From Bacillota bacterium (GTDB lineage: Bacteria > Bacillota > Desulfotomaculia > Desulfotomaculales > Desulfohalotomaculaceae): a stretch of DNA of 64,000 bases. The position numbers and the translations under genes are program-made. The stretch is taken from NCBI GenBank assembly GCA_009711615.1, contig VENI01000008.1:32001-96000 (forward strand). Direction: 5' to 3'. The notes beneath the pieces are model-generated. The model had not been told where the DNA came from and searched no databases. It saw only the letters and a list, made by a program, of their open reading frames with translations. Numbering within the stretch: the first letter of the stretch is position 1; every line of letters begins with the position of its first letter. This document shows, in pieces, positions 17,599-27,094 of this stretch.

Positions 17599-18594
17599 AT
17601 GCCCGACATATGGACTCATATTATCGCTGGCCAGGAAACTGCTGCCAAGCTAGATAATCCTTTTTGGCAACAGCAGATCGAAAAACACAAAGATGTATAC
17701 AGGTTAGGTTGTCAAGGACCTGATTTCTTTTATTATCATAACTTCTGGCCTTGGTTAAAAGATAAGAGTGGTGACTTTTATGGCAATGCTATACACAAAG
17801 AAAAATGTGGTCAGTTCTATCAAGAAATCATTAAGTATGTTAAAAAAATAGACAACCCCATAGAGCGGAATATAATCATCGTATATCTAATGGGATTAAT
17901 CACCCACTGGACAGTAGATAGGTCCACCCACCCATACATTTATTACATTGCAGGCATAGAAAAGCATAATCAGGTTCCCATTGGTAGTCATAAATTAATT
18001 GAAGCTTCAATAGATACAATACTGGCCCATAAAAAATTAAATTTAGATACCCGAAAAGCACCATTGTCTTCTTATCTTTATGTAGGAGAGCATCTGCCAG
18101 AAATAATTATAGACATGTACATTAGTGTCCTGACAAAACTATATTTAGTTAACGCCCCCAGATTGCCTACACCAGAATTGATTGATAAAAGTTACCGGGA
18201 TATGATAAAGGCAGTAAAACTTTTTCATGATCCTTACAGCTTAAAACTTATCATTTTTAAAGTGTTTGATTTTGTCACAAAACGCAAGATTAACTCAAGT
18301 GCTTATATTTATCGCAGCTTTGATGAGCTTAAAAAAGATTATTTAAATGAGAATCATAATAAATGGTGTCATCCCTGTTCAAAAACAGAATGCTACAATT
18401 ACAGTTTTTGGGACCTGCTAGACACTGCCTGTAGTGATGCTTGCAACTTAATATCTTTTTCAGTAGATTACCTTGAACATGACAACTATAGGCATCCCAT
18501 TGAAGACATTTTCCCGGACGTTTCCTTTGATACTGGTAAAAACACCAAGGATAAGCGCCCCTTACAATACAGCCAACCACTAAATGTTAAATAG
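17599..18594 (+). CDS. Zinc-dependent phospholipase C family protein
   Basis: The 331-residue protein begins MPDIWTHIIAG and shows the zinc-ligand pattern of bacterial phospholipase C/S1-P1-like domains: WTH near the start, GCQGPDFFYYH, HKEKCG, LMGLITHWTVDRSTHPYI and a later GSHKLIEASID. No signal peptide is seen, unlike secreted toxins, so it is probably a cytoplasmic family member found widely in Clostridia. It is followed after 12 bases by a plsC-like acyltransferase, so a phospholipid turnover role is plausible (inference). Confidence 0.85.
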   Translation: MPDIWTHIIAGQETAAKLDNPFWQQQIEKHKDVYRLGCQGPDFFYYHNFWPWLKDKSGDFYGNAIHKEKCGQFYQEIIKYVKKIDNPIERNIIIVYLMGLITHWTVDRSTHPYIYYIAGIEKHNQVPIGSHKLIEASIDTILAHKKLNLDTRKAPLSSYLYVGEHLPEIIIDMYISVLTKLYLVNAPRLPTPELIDKSYRDMIKAVKLFHDPYSLKLIIFKVFDFVTKRKINSSAYIYRSFDELKKDYLNENHNKWCHPCSKTECYNYSFWDLLDTACSDACNLISFSVDYLEHDNYRHPIEDIFPDVSFDTGKNTKDKRPLQYSQPLNVK

Positions 18595-18606
18595 GAGGAA
18601 AATTCA

Positions 18607-19320
18607 TTGATAAGAACAATTATCTTTTTTTCTTACTTCTGGTTGTATAAAGTTTATTCACTAACACTTTTACCAAAAGTTAATGGATTGATTAAAAGAG
18701 GCAGAGAAGAAGAAGGAGATCAGTTAATTAATCAAATAGCTCAAAAATGGGCACAATCTTTGATTAAAATCACAGGAAGTACTGTAGAAGTGAACGGGAC
18801 AGAAAATATTCCCGAAGGCAATGTTTTATTTGTTAGTAACCATCAAGGTAATTTTGATATTCCTTTACTAATTGGTTATATAGATAAACCCAAAGGTTTT
18901 ATAGCTAAAACTGAACTTAAAAAACTCCCAATTATAAATACTTGGATGGAAAAGATCCACTGCGTTTTCATTGATCGTTCAAATTTAAGGCAATCTATGA
19001 AAGCGATGATAGAAAGTGTAAAGCTTTTGAAAAGCGGAAAAAATATGGTGCTCTTCCCCGAGGGCACAAGAAGCAAGGGCAGTAATGTGAGGGAGTTTAA
19101 GGCCGCTGGCATAAAAGTGGCCCTTAAATCACAGGTTCCAATTGTACCGGTTACCATTGATGGTTCTTTTAAGATTATGGAAGAGAACAAATTTATTAAG
19201 CCGGCTCATGTTAAAATAACCATCTCAGAACCTATCTACACCACTGAATTGGCCAAAGAAGAAAAAGATCAACTTCATGAAAAGCTACAAAAAATAATAT
19301 CCGATAACATAAAAAACTAA
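18607..19320 (+). CDS. plsC: 1-acylglycerol-3-phosphate O-acyltransferase (PlsC-like)
   Basis: The 237-residue protein carries the acyltransferase motifs: NHQGNFD (variant of NHxxxxD) at about residue 78-84, FIDRSN, and FPEGTRS at about 147-153, followed by VPIVPV. It acylates lysophosphatidic acid at the membrane, a core phospholipid step. It starts at TTG, with TAGGAGG overlapping the stop of the upstream phospholipase-like gene, so the two form an operon. A strong terminator follows immediately. Confidence 0.9.
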   Translation: MIRTIIFFSYFWLYKVYSLTLLPKVNGLIKRGREEEGDQLINQIAQKWAQSLIKITGSTVEVNGTENIPEGNVLFVSNHQGNFDIPLLIGYIDKPKGFIAKTELKKLPIINTWMEKIHCVFIDRSNLRQSMKAMIESVKLLKSGKNMVLFPEGTRSKGSNVREFKAAGIKVALKSQVPIVPVTIDGSFKIMEENKFIKPAHVKITISEPIYTTELAKEEKDQLHEKLQKIISDNIKN

Positions 19321-19347
19321 TCCTCACCATTGAGGATTAGTTTTTTT
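19317..19347. terminator. Bidirectional terminator between plsC and hsp20
   Basis: The 9-bp stem CTAATCCTC / GAGGATTAG is followed by a T run on the plus strand and overlaps the ends of both convergent genes. Confidence 0.9.
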
Positions 19348-19774
19348 AGTTAAATTCAATATCAATTCCCTTTTTGGGTTCCGGTTGCACTTTTGTTAAG
19401 CGAACCTCAAGCACTCCATTTTTATACTTAGCTCGGGCATTATCTGTTACTGGAGAAGGCAACCTAATGGTTCGTTGAAACTGACCTTGGTAGCGTTCAC
19501 GGCGGTGCAATTCTTCCTCTTTCACTTCATGAACTTTGTTAATAACTCCACTGATAGTTAAAATATTATCTTCCACGTTCACATAGATATCTTCCTTGTT
19601 TTCTATTCCAGGAATTTCACAGGAAGCCACCACTTCATTTTCTGTCTCATAAACATCTACCCGCGGGCCCGAAAGTTCTTGACTGACATATTTGGGGAAC
19701 TCAGTGAAAAATTTGTCCAAGTCTCTTTTTAGGTTATCTAACTTGGGAAAAGCATCGTTTCGAATAATAGACAT
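19346..19774 (-). CDS. Hsp20/alpha-crystallin family small heat shock protein
   Basis: The 142-residue protein has an alpha-crystallin domain from about residue 38 to 130, with VDVYETENEVVASCEIPGI, DILTISG-type strand and the C-terminal GVLEVRLTK motif. It would hold unfolded proteins in the cytoplasm. GGAGGTG precedes the ATG. No CIRCE or other heat-shock operator could be recognised in the short upstream region. Confidence 0.93.
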   Translation of the reverse strand: MSIIRNDAFPKLDNLKRDLDKFFTEFPKYVSQELSGPRVDVYETENEVVASCEIPGIENKEDIYVNVEDNILTISGVINKVHEVKEEELHRRERYQGQFQRTIRLPSPVTDNARAKYKNGVLEVRLTKVQPEPKKGIDIEFN

Positions 19775-19807
19775 TTTTTACACCTCCAGAAAAAATCGTC
19801 AAAGATA

Positions 19808-20054
19808 TTATTCTTCATAAATCATTTTTCTAGTCATCCCACCATCAATAACCAAGTTTTCTCCGTTTATAAGCTACAATACCACCCTTAGATGCTGCAG
19901 ATGCTTCTATATCCGGTTCAGACATCAGCGCTCGTGTAGAAGCAATATTGACAATAGAGCCATCACCATGTTTTCTCATTATTTTGGCAGCTTCCCGGGC
20001 ACACAAAAAAAACACCCCGCAGGTTATGGTTTCTAATCCCGCCCGAAAGCATGC
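19808..20054 (-). pseudogene. Short-chain dehydrogenase (SDR) remnant
   Basis: One frame reads [18 protein letters not shown] then [17 protein letters not shown] and [11 protein letters not shown], the central SDR region leading to the catalytic Tyr/Lys loop, where the usual YxxSK Tyr is replaced by AASK. The typical SDR end [12 protein letters not shown] follows in another frame and stops at 19808. The Rossmann N-terminus and about 50 middle residues are missing. This is a deleted and frameshifted SDR gene between hsp20 and an aminotransferase gene. Confidence 0.8.
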
Positions 20055-20067
20055 TTTAACTTATTCA

Positions 20068-21258
20068 TCAAATCTTCACTAACTTGCGCAAAATATCTGC
20101 TAGACATTGAAGTCCTTTTACAATCCTATCCTCCGGCATGTTAGAGAAATTAATTCTGAAGGTGTTTTCATTACCACCATTGGGGAAAAATGAACCGCCA
20201 GGAACAAAAGCAACATTATCTTCCAAGCTTTTTTCCAATACGTCTCTTGCACTAATATTAACGGGGATTTTCACCCAAGCAAACAAACCGCCCTGTGGTT
20301 TGGTGAAGGTTACGCCTTCGGGAAACTCGTTCTCCATTGTTTTAATCGCCAAATCCCTGCGCTGCCTATATACTTCACGTATTTTAGTGATATGTTCATC
20401 TATGTCATACAATTCTAGGTATTTAGCTATTACCATCTGTGCAATGGTATTACACTGCAAATCCGCCCCTTGTTTAACCAGCACATATTTTTCGATTACT
20501 CGTTCATCTCCGGCCACCCATCCAATTCGATAACCGGGACAGAATATTTTGGAAAAGCTCCCCAAGCACAGGACACATCCTACTTGATCAAAGTATTTCA
20601 ATGACGGGAGAGTCTCCCCTTCAAATCTAATCTCACCATAAGGGTTATCTTCAATAACCATAACTTGGTGTCTCATTGCAGCCTTTACAAGTTGTTCTCT
20701 TCTTTCAAGACTCCATGTTCTACCCGTTGGGTTCTGGAACTCAGGAATAACGTATATTATTTTGGCCCTTTTCGTACTTTCAAGGATTCTTTCAAGTTCA
20801 TCGGGTATCATACCATCATCATCTGTGGGCACTTCAATAAAATTACATCCATATGCTTTAAAGGCATTAATTGCAGCAAGATATGTGGGACTTTCACACA
20901 ACACCACATCTCCCTCATCCAGGAACACCTTTCCTGATAAATCCAGAGCTTGCTGTGAGCCATGGGTTAAAAGAATGTTATCCAATTCAAAATTAGTACC
21001 TAACCTTGAATTCATTCTATTTGCAGCCCACTCCCTCAGAGGATTATAACCCTCTGTGGTAGTATATTGTAGAGCCTTAGTACCTTCTTCCTCAAGGACA
21101 ATCCTGTTGACCCTTTTAATTTCCTCCACCGGAAAAAGTTCCGGTGCCGGCAGACCGCCCGCAAATGAAATCACTTCAGGTTTTTCTGTCACCTTTAAAA
21201 TCTCTCTTATATCCGAAGCTTTTAAGTGGGCCATCCTTTTAGCAAACTGAAATTTCAT
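20068..21258 (-). CDS. PLP-dependent class I/II aminotransferase
   Basis: The 396-residue fold-type I enzyme has the motifs FAGGLPAPELFP near the N-terminus, NPTGRTWS and the PLP-lysine segment GSFSKIFCPGYRIGW. The layout matches the 2-aminoadipate/aromatic aminotransferases of the MocR-like group. The neighbouring upstream gene encodes a GntR-MocR regulator with a similar domain, so the pair probably arose by duplication and may act on one amino acid (inference). GGAGGTG precedes the ATG. Substrate is not readable. Confidence 0.9.
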   Translation of the reverse strand: MKFQFAKRMAHLKASDIREILKVTEKPEVISFAGGLPAPELFPVEEIKRVNRIVLEEEGTKALQYTTTEGYNPLREWAANRMNSRLGTNFELDNILLTHGSQQALDLSGKVFLDEGDVVLCESPTYLAAINAFKAYGCNFIEVPTDDDGMIPDELERILESTKRAKIIYVIPEFQNPTGRTWSLERREQLVKAAMRHQVMVIEDNPYGEIRFEGETLPSLKYFDQVGCVLCLGSFSKIFCPGYRIGWVAGDERVIEKYVLVKQGADLQCNTIAQMVIAKYLELYDIDEHITKIREVYRQRRDLAIKTMENEFPEGVTFTKPQGGLFAWVKIPVNISARDVLEKSLEDNVAFVPGGSFFPNGGNENTFRINFSNMPEDRIVKGLQCLADILRKLVKI

Positions 21259-21287
21259 ACAAACACCTCCAAAATATTGAGGTTATA

Positions 21288-22802
21288 TTAAACAATAGGG
21301 GTAGATTCTATATCTGTTGAGACATACTCATCTGAATCCTTAACCAACTCTTTTATAGCCATACATAACCTTTTTACCCCTTCATTAATGTCCTTTAATA
21401 CTGCAAAAGTAAAATTCAACCGAATAAAGTCATCACCCTTGCCCGTGGTAAAAAAAGGCGTTCCCGGTAGAAAAGCAACCTTATGTTCTGCCGCTTTTAA
21501 CATAAGCTTTGAGGCCGATACCCCTGCCGGAAGTTTACACCATATATAGTAACCACCTCGGGGTCTGTTCCAAATCATATCTGAGGGAGCATATTTTGAT
21601 AAAGCGTTATACATAGCATCCCTTCTTACTTTGTAATCTTTACAAACCTTGGGTACATGTGCTTCAAATCCCCCACCACTTATAAACCTTTCAATGATCC
21701 ATTGGGATAAACTGTTTGAATGTAAATCCATTATCTGTTTTACCGCCACAAATCTTTTTACAATCTTTTTATGGGCCACCATCCAGCCCAACCTCAACCC
21801 TGGATATACATTCTTTGAAAATGTACCTAAGTAAAGAACATATCCGTCATTATCCATTGACTTAAGTGTAGGCAGGGGCTGACCCTCATAACAAAGATCC
21901 CCATAAGCATCGTCCTCAATTATGAGAACCCTGTATTTATATGCAAGTTCTACAAGTCGTTTTCTTCTATCGAGGTCCATTTCAGTACCAGAGGGATTTT
22001 GAAAGGTTGGCATTGTATATATTAACTTTGGCCTATACCTTTGCAAAAGCTGTTCAAGTACATCTACTCTCATCCCTTTTTCATCAATTGGAACGCCCAT
22101 TACTCTGGCACCAATTGTTCTAAAGGCTTGGATTGCCTGAAAAAATGAAGGTTCTTCTACAACAACTATATCTCCAGGATCAAGAATTACCCTGGCAGCC
22201 AAATCAATTCCCTGCTGTGATCCTGAAAGCAGCATCACCTCATCATATTGGCAATAAACTCCCCTTTTATGCATCAGGCCACACACTGCCTTACGAAGAG
22301 ATGTAAAGCCCTCTATGGGAGTATGTAATAATGCCTTATAATCCTTTTGATCAATTAATTCATGTTCGATTCCTTCTAACACTTGTATTGGCCCAGTTTC
22401 CGGTGAAGCTATTCCAGTGGCAAAGGAAATTACATCTTTCCTGCCGGCTAAAACCATCAAGTCCTTAACCATAACAGAGTCAAAATTACTTGAATACTGA
22501 CTAAAAATCTGATTCCAGCTAGGTTCCTGCGATGTGATATTATTTGTGTTAAATTCTTCCTCAGAAAGTGAAAGTACAATAGTTCCTTTTCCTACATGAG
22601 AACCCACCAATCCCTCTGCCTTCAACTCCCTATAGGCATTTAATACTGTAGTTCTGTTGACACCAAGACGTTCAGCTAATTTTCTTTCCGGTGGCAAACG
22701 ATAACCAGGCAGTAACTCCCCCACTAAAACTTGACGTCGTATCTGCTCAAAAATCTGTATATATACAGGTGTTTTGGCCCCTCTATTTACTACTACTTTC
22801 AT
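21288..22802 (-). CDS. MocR-family transcriptional regulator (GntR wHTH plus aminotransferase domain)
   Basis: The 504-residue protein has an N-terminal GntR winged helix (TPVYIQIFEQIRRQVLVG...LPPERKLAERLGVNRTTV) and a full aminotransferase-like domain with NPSGTEMD and GTFSKNVYPGLRLGW (PLP lysine). MocR proteins sense PLP or an amino-acid aldimine and regulate adjacent metabolic genes. It lies 29 bases upstream of an aminotransferase gene. A perfect 18-bp palindrome lies just upstream of its Shine-Dalgarno (GGAG) and is a likely autoregulatory site. The ligand is unknown. Confidence 0.92.
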   Translation of the reverse strand: MKVVVNRGAKTPVYIQIFEQIRRQVLVGELLPGYRLPPERKLAERLGVNRTTVLNAYRELKAEGLVGSHVGKGTIVLSLSEEEFNTNNITSQEPSWNQIFSQYSSNFDSVMVKDLMVLAGRKDVISFATGIASPETGPIQVLEGIEHELIDQKDYKALLHTPIEGFTSLRKAVCGLMHKRGVYCQYDEVMLLSGSQQGIDLAARVILDPGDIVVVEEPSFFQAIQAFRTIGARVMGVPIDEKGMRVDVLEQLLQRYRPKLIYTMPTFQNPSGTEMDLDRRKRLVELAYKYRVLIIEDDAYGDLCYEGQPLPTLKSMDNDGYVLYLGTFSKNVYPGLRLGWMVAHKKIVKRFVAVKQIMDLHSNSLSQWIIERFISGGGFEAHVPKVCKDYKVRRDAMYNALSKYAPSDMIWNRPRGGYYIWCKLPAGVSASKLMLKAAEHKVAFLPGTPFFTTGKGDDFIRLNFTFAVLKDINEGVKRLCMAIKELVKDSDEYVSTDIESTPIV

Positions 22803-22814
22803 TCCAAATCACTC

Positions 22815-22832
22815 CATTGGATTAATCCAATG
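22815..22832. promoter_or_regulatory. 18-bp perfect palindrome, probable MocR operator
   Basis: CATTGGATTAATCCAATG is a perfect palindrome located 12 bases upstream of the MocR start codon, in the intergenic region shared with the divergent cupin gene. GntR-type regulators commonly bind such dyads. Binding is inferred. Confidence 0.6.
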
Positions 22833-23011
22833 TTATTGTATTAACAATTATCTCCAAAGACAACAACCAATTCTGATATTTTTTAGTCAGCCAATCTTAG
22901 TATTAAATACACCAAGGATACTTTTGTATGAGATTAAGCATAATCTTTCAAGAATACACCAGATAAACCTGTTATAATTAAAGAATATCTAATATTGGAA
23001 GGGAGAACCGC

Positions 23012-23371
23012 ATGGATAAAGTTAATCTTGTTGACAAATTTGCATTAATTACAGACTACTGGAAGCCAAAAATTGCCGGTGAATTAAATGATTCCTATAT
23101 TAAGTTAGCCAAATTAAAGGGAGAGTTTGTCTGGCACCATCATGAGAAGGAAGATGAAATGTTCTTAGTTGTAAAGGGTAGATTACTGATCAAACTAAGG
23201 GATAGGGATATTTGCCTAGAAGAAGGGGAATTTTTTATCATACCCAGAGGAGTTGAACACCTGCCAGTGGCAGAAGAAGAAGTGCACGCACTATTACTAG
23301 AACCCAAGTCCACACTAAATACCGGCAATGTAGAAAACGAGAGAACAGTAAGCAAGTTAAAGTTTATCTAA
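23012..23371 (+). CDS. Cupin-domain protein
   Basis: The 119-residue single-domain cupin has the first motif WHHHEKEDEMFLVVKG and the second motif EGEFFIIPRGVEHLPVA, with metal-ligand histidines and glutamate in place. It is divergent from the MocR gene and may share its regulation. A TATAAT (about 22973) and GGAAGGGAG precede the ATG. Enzyme or binding role cannot be told from sequence. Confidence 0.85.
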   Translation: MDKVNLVDKFALITDYWKPKIAGELNDSYIKLAKLKGEFVWHHHEKEDEMFLVVKGRLLIKLRDRDICLEEGEFFIIPRGVEHLPVAEEEVHALLLEPKSTLNTGNVENERTVSKLKFI

Positions 23372-23384
23372 CCAAGAAACAGCG

Positions 23385-23410
23385 GGGACAAGGTCCCTCC
23401 CCCTTGTCCC
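23385..23410 (+). terminator. Hairpin after the cupin gene
   Basis: GGGACAAGG / CCTTGTCCC form a 9-bp perfect stem 14 bases past the stop. The T run is weak, so termination may be partial. Confidence 0.5.
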
Positions 23411-23618
23411 TCATATAATTGATAGTTTTTATCCTAAATTTATAATGAAATTTAAATTATATAATAATATAGTTACAGTTACTTAACAATATTCCTATAC
23501 CCAAGAAGGATTTGATAGGCAGAAGATATTTCACAATAATAATATTAAAAACCTAACCTATTAACAGGAAAGGCTTTTTGCATGCTATTTACCAATGGAG
23601 TTCCATTGGCATACATAT

Positions 23619-24809
23619 TTAGTAAACAGCAATTAATCCCGAATTATCCCCGGTAATGCATCGACCGCCCTCTGGGGTAACTAAAAATGTGTTTTCAATA
23701 CCCACCATTCCAATGTCTTTAATCCCCTTTTTAGGCTCAAGGGCAAAAACCATTCCTTCCTGTAACGGTTCAGAAAATCCTTCAGCAATTACCGGCATTT
23801 CATCAATCAACAGACCAATACCGTGGCCCAAAAATTTCACCCGACGATTACCAAATCCCATAAAATTATCGAGAAACTCAGTACTCAAACTATTCATTAT
23901 GTTTTTATAAATTTCTGTTGGAATAGCACCTGGTTTCAGCATCTCTGCAATCTTATTTTGTATATCAACACATTTATTATGTTCATCAATAACTTCTTTG
24001 GGGAGGGGTTCACCGAACATGTAGGTCATAGTTTTATCAGTATGATAGCCATCCACCCCGCATCCTACATCAATAAACACCAGATCACCTTTTTTTAATT
24101 TGCGTTCATGACTCCCCAGCAATGGTACTGCGGGACTCATCCCATAACTGCCACCGGGTCCATTAAAATATGTGGGATAAATAGAACTCTCGCCAAAGCT
24201 GATGTGTCCTATAACCATTTCGGTATCAAACATTGCAAAACGGGCTATACCATGGTGCCCCTGCTCTATCATTACAGAAAATAGTTGACTGGCTAACTCC
24301 GCCTCGCTCATACCTTCCCTTAATATATTTGGCACTATGTCTTCCAGTACCCGCTGATGAATTTTACCTGATTCCTGCATTAGGGACAGTTCATATGGAC
24401 TTTTAACCGCCCTTACTGCTGCTATCTGTGTATCAATTGACTTAACGTCAGTAAAGGGGAAATATTTTTTCAAACGCTGAAACAACGCCAGCGGCACCAC
24501 TTCAGTCTCCAGATATACAGCACTGGGAAACTTTTCAAAGGTTGCTGCCGCTTCACGGAAACTATTCATCGGTTTAATGTTAGGAAATAATGACTCATCC
24601 AGTGCACGTTCATAACTACGACGCACCCAATATACTGCCTCGTTGTACCGATGGATAAGCAGCATGCCATCTTGCATTGTGCCAGTAAAGTAATAAATAT
24701 TAATTTTACTAAAAATAACTGCAATTTCCCAGTTAGGATTTGAAACTTCCATTTGGGATCTGAAACGTTTTATCCGAGTTTGCAACTCACTTAAAGGTAC
24801 CTTTTTCAT
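23619..24809 (-). CDS. M24 family metallopeptidase (Xaa-Pro aminopeptidase-like)
   Basis: The 396-residue protein has a creatinase N-terminal domain (about 10-145) and a pita-bread catalytic domain with metal ligands in [33 protein letters not shown] and GIENTFLV. It removes N-terminal residues before proline or acts on a related peptide. I prefer the ATG at 24809, because the TTG at 24830 overlaps the AGGAG Shine-Dalgarno. The same strand carries aminotransferase and nitroreductase genes but no clear operon. Confidence 0.9.
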   Translation of the reverse strand: MKKVPLSELQTRIKRFRSQMEVSNPNWEIAVIFSKINIYYFTGTMQDGMLLIHRYNEAVYWVRRSYERALDESLFPNIKPMNSFREAAATFEKFPSAVYLETEVVPLALFQRLKKYFPFTDVKSIDTQIAAVRAVKSPYELSLMQESGKIHQRVLEDIVPNILREGMSEAELASQLFSVMIEQGHHGIARFAMFDTEMVIGHISFGESSIYPTYFNGPGGSYGMSPAVPLLGSHERKLKKGDLVFIDVGCGVDGYHTDKTMTYMFGEPLPKEVIDEHNKCVDIQNKIAEMLKPGAIPTEIYKNIMNSLSTEFLDNFMGFGNRRVKFLGHGIGLLIDEMPVIAEGFSEPLQEGMVFALEPKKGIKDIGMVGIENTFLVTPEGGRCITGDNSGLIAVY

Positions 24810-24893
24810 TTTTCTAATACTCCTACTCAAAGCTATTCATCTTCCTTCTTAAGACTTCGCTGTAACTGTACATCATTTTCTAATTACTTCTGT

Positions 24894-25412
24894 TTATTCC
24901 CGATATCCTTCCCAGCTAACAATTTCATCAATATTTTTTCTCTTCTTCTCTTGTTCACTTTCTTCAACCGGATATCCCAATGGAAGTAGAGCAACAACCT
25001 CTAAATTCCTTGGCAGGCCCAATATTTCATGGCACCGTTCTGCATCAAATGCACAAACCCAACATGTACCAAGCCCTATATCAACTGCTGCCAGAGTCAT
25101 GTGATCAACAGCAATGGCAACATCAATATCACAGTGATCCTTACCATCCTTCCTCTTCCATGACTTAGAATGGTCTCCGCATGCCACTATAATAACCGGC
25201 GCATCCTTAAGCCATTTTACCGGGTACAACTCTGCAACTTTATTTTTAATATTTTCATCAGTAAGTACAATGAAGTGCAACGGTTGATAGTTAACAGCAG
25301 AAGGTGCAATCCGACCGGCCTCCAGTACTTGAAGAATTTTTTCCTTTTCTATCCCCATATCTTTAAACTTTCTAACAGAATACCTTTTCTTTGCGATATC
25401 AATAAATACCAC
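24894..25412 (-). CDS. Nitroreductase family protein
   Basis: The 172-residue protein has the nitroreductase start IAKKRYSVRKFKD, the central APSAVNYQPLHFIVL and the C-terminal GLPRNLEVVALLPLGYPVEE. These proteins bind FMN as dimers and reduce nitro compounds, quinones or related substrates. It starts at GTG, with GGGAGG upstream. The substrate is unknown. Confidence 0.92.
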   Translation of the reverse strand: MVFIDIAKKRYSVRKFKDMGIEKEKILQVLEAGRIAPSAVNYQPLHFIVLTDENIKNKVAELYPVKWLKDAPVIIVACGDHSKSWKRKDGKDHCDIDVAIAVDHMTLAAVDIGLGTCWVCAFDAERCHEILGLPRNLEVVALLPLGYPVEESEQEKKRKNIDEIVSWEGYRE

Positions 25413-25473
25413 ATGAATTCCTCCCTTAAATACTTTTCCATAGTATATCCATTTTACTTCTTCACTTTATATA

Positions 25474-25668
25474 TTATTTTATAATCTCCTGAACTCTTCC
25501 GATCTGTCCATCGACGAGTCTTACTTTAATTCCTCTAGGATGTTTAGGTGAGTTCGTAAGAATATCTTTAACAATTCCACGGGTCCTTTTTCCCGTTCTT
25601 TGATCTTTTTTTAAAACAATATCCACAGTTATTCCTGCATAAATATTTTTCCTGTTCTGACCTTCCAT
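25474..25668 (-). CDS. ywbE: YwbE family protein
   Basis: The 64-residue protein matches YwbE: GQNRKNIYAGITVDIVLKKD, GIVKDILTNSPKHPRG and KVRLVDGQIGRVQEI. The family is small and its function is not established; the KOW-like strand-rich fold suggests RNA binding. The ATG at 25668 follows AAAGGTG. It lies 38 bases after a DEAD-box helicase gene, consistent with an RNA-related operon. A broken second copy lies at 31428-31612. Confidence 0.88.
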   Translation of the reverse strand: MEGQNRKNIYAGITVDIVLKKDQRTGKRTRGIVKDILTNSPKHPRGIKVRLVDGQIGRVQEIIK

Positions 25669-25706
25669 AACACCTTTCCCTTTCTTGAGCATGCTTTTAT
25701 AGACAA

Positions 25707-26876
25707 TTATTTTAAATTCTTTTTAGTGGGCGGCCTATTTCCTGAAACAATAGCACCTTTAAATACGCCTCTTTTATCTATTTTGATATTAAGCTGTTTC
25801 TCAAATCTTTTAATTATTGATATTTCTCTTTCAGTAACAATGGACACAGCCGTGCCCTCCTGGCCACTTCTACCAGTTCTACCAGCCCTATTTAAATATT
25901 CCTTCGAATCCTCAGGTAAATCTAAATTAAATACATGGGTTACTCCCTTTATATCTAGACCTCTGGCAGCTATATCTGAAGCTACTAAAAGCTGAGTTCC
26001 TTCACCTCTAAAACCCTCTAAAGCCCTTTGTCGCTCTTCTTTGGACACTCTACCCAATATTTTGTAAGCCTTATAGTGATGATAATTGAGTTTCTCTGTT
26101 GATCTTTCGATTTCCTCAACATTATTAATAAATACAATAGCTTTTTGTAAATTAAAAGCAGAAATCAATTTTCTTAAAGTTTCAAGCTTATCTCTTTGAC
26201 TCTTGGCAATGACATAAATATGATTAATGTCTGAATTAACCAAACTTGTTTCTTTAGTTTTTACAACTTCTGCGTCAAGCATTAACTCCTTTGCTACCGC
26301 CAGTGCTTTATTATTAATATGTGCTGCAAAAACCATCAATTGCCTATCCCTCATGGTAGCTTTAATAATCGCTTTTACTCTATTAACATCATTTTTATCT
26401 AAAAGTCTGTCTCCCTCGTCTATGACGATGGTCTTAATGGTATGGGCAGTTATCTTCTTCTTACTTATGAGTTCTTGTATTCTTCCTACGGAACCTACAA
26501 TAATATGGGGCTTCTCTTTTAGTGCTTTGACTTGTCTTGCTATATTTACATCCCCAATAATAGGCTGGGAAGTCACAGGCACCCCGGAATTTTCTGATAG
26601 TGTTTTAATTTCACTATTAATCTGCATAGCCAATTCGTGAGTTGGGACCAAAATAATTGCTTGCATTTCTCTTTTTTCACTATTGATCTTTTGAAAAAGC
26701 GGCAGCAAATAAGCCAATGTTTTGCCACTACCCGTTTGTGACTGCCCAATGAAGTCTTTATTTTTTAGCAACAACGGTATTGCTTTCGCTTGAATCTCTG
26801 TAGGATGGATTATACCTGACTTTTTTAAGCCATCTATTAGATTTGAGTATAATCCTATTTCATTAAAAGTTATCAT
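25707..26876 (-). CDS. DEAD-box family RNA helicase (DEGD variant, YfmL-like)
   Basis: The 389-residue protein has the RecA1 Walker A GQSQTGSGKT (residues 44-53), Ia PTHELA, motif II DEGD (about 150) instead of DEAD, motif III AAH rather than SAT, and motif VI NRAGRTGRSG. A Q-motif-like PTEIQ lies near residue 25. Such shortened DEAD-box proteins remodel RNA or ribosome assembly intermediates. The ATG at 26876 follows GGGAGAT and is preferred to the ORF start at 26933. It forms an apparent operon with ywbE. Confidence 0.85.
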   Translation of the reverse strand: MITFNEIGLYSNLIDGLKKSGIIHPTEIQAKAIPLLLKNKDFIGQSQTGSGKTLAYLLPLFQKINSEKREMQAIILVPTHELAMQINSEIKTLSENSGVPVTSQPIIGDVNIARQVKALKEKPHIIVGSVGRIQELISKKKITAHTIKTIVIDEGDRLLDKNDVNRVKAIIKATMRDRQLMVFAAHINNKALAVAKELMLDAEVVKTKETSLVNSDINHIYVIAKSQRDKLETLRKLISAFNLQKAIVFINNVEEIERSTEKLNYHHYKAYKILGRVSKEERQRALEGFRGEGTQLLVASDIAARGLDIKGVTHVFNLDLPEDSKEYLNRAGRTGRSGQEGTAVSIVTEREISIIKRFEKQLNIKIDKRGVFKGAIVSGNRPPTKKNLK

Positions 26877-26992
26877 ATTATCTCCCGTATCATAAGAATT
26901 TGTATAATTACTCATTGCAAAAACCAATATCACTCTAATAAGTTCTTCTATAATATACCATATTTTAATTGCAACACAAGAACCATTCCTTC

Positions 26993-27094
26993 TTACATAT
27001 CATTTTCTAGCTGCTTCAAAAAATCATTTACTCTTTCATTGGTATGTAGCTCTACCCGTTCGGTACTCGGCGGTAGTAGTTCCTTTATATCCAT
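26993..27094 (-). CDS. Short ORF (33 aa), possible truncated gene
   Basis: The ATG at 27094 is preceded by an excellent Shine-Dalgarno AAGGAGGGG and encodes a protein starting MDIKELLPPSTERVELHT and ending FLKQLENDM. It is acidic and looks like the N-terminus of a larger protein. Downstream sequence shows no continuation in any frame. The rest of 26877-27350 holds no gene that I can support, only a small hairpin at about 27287-27319. Confidence 0.45.
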   Translation of the reverse strand: MDIKELLPPSTERVELHTNERVNDFLKQLENDM

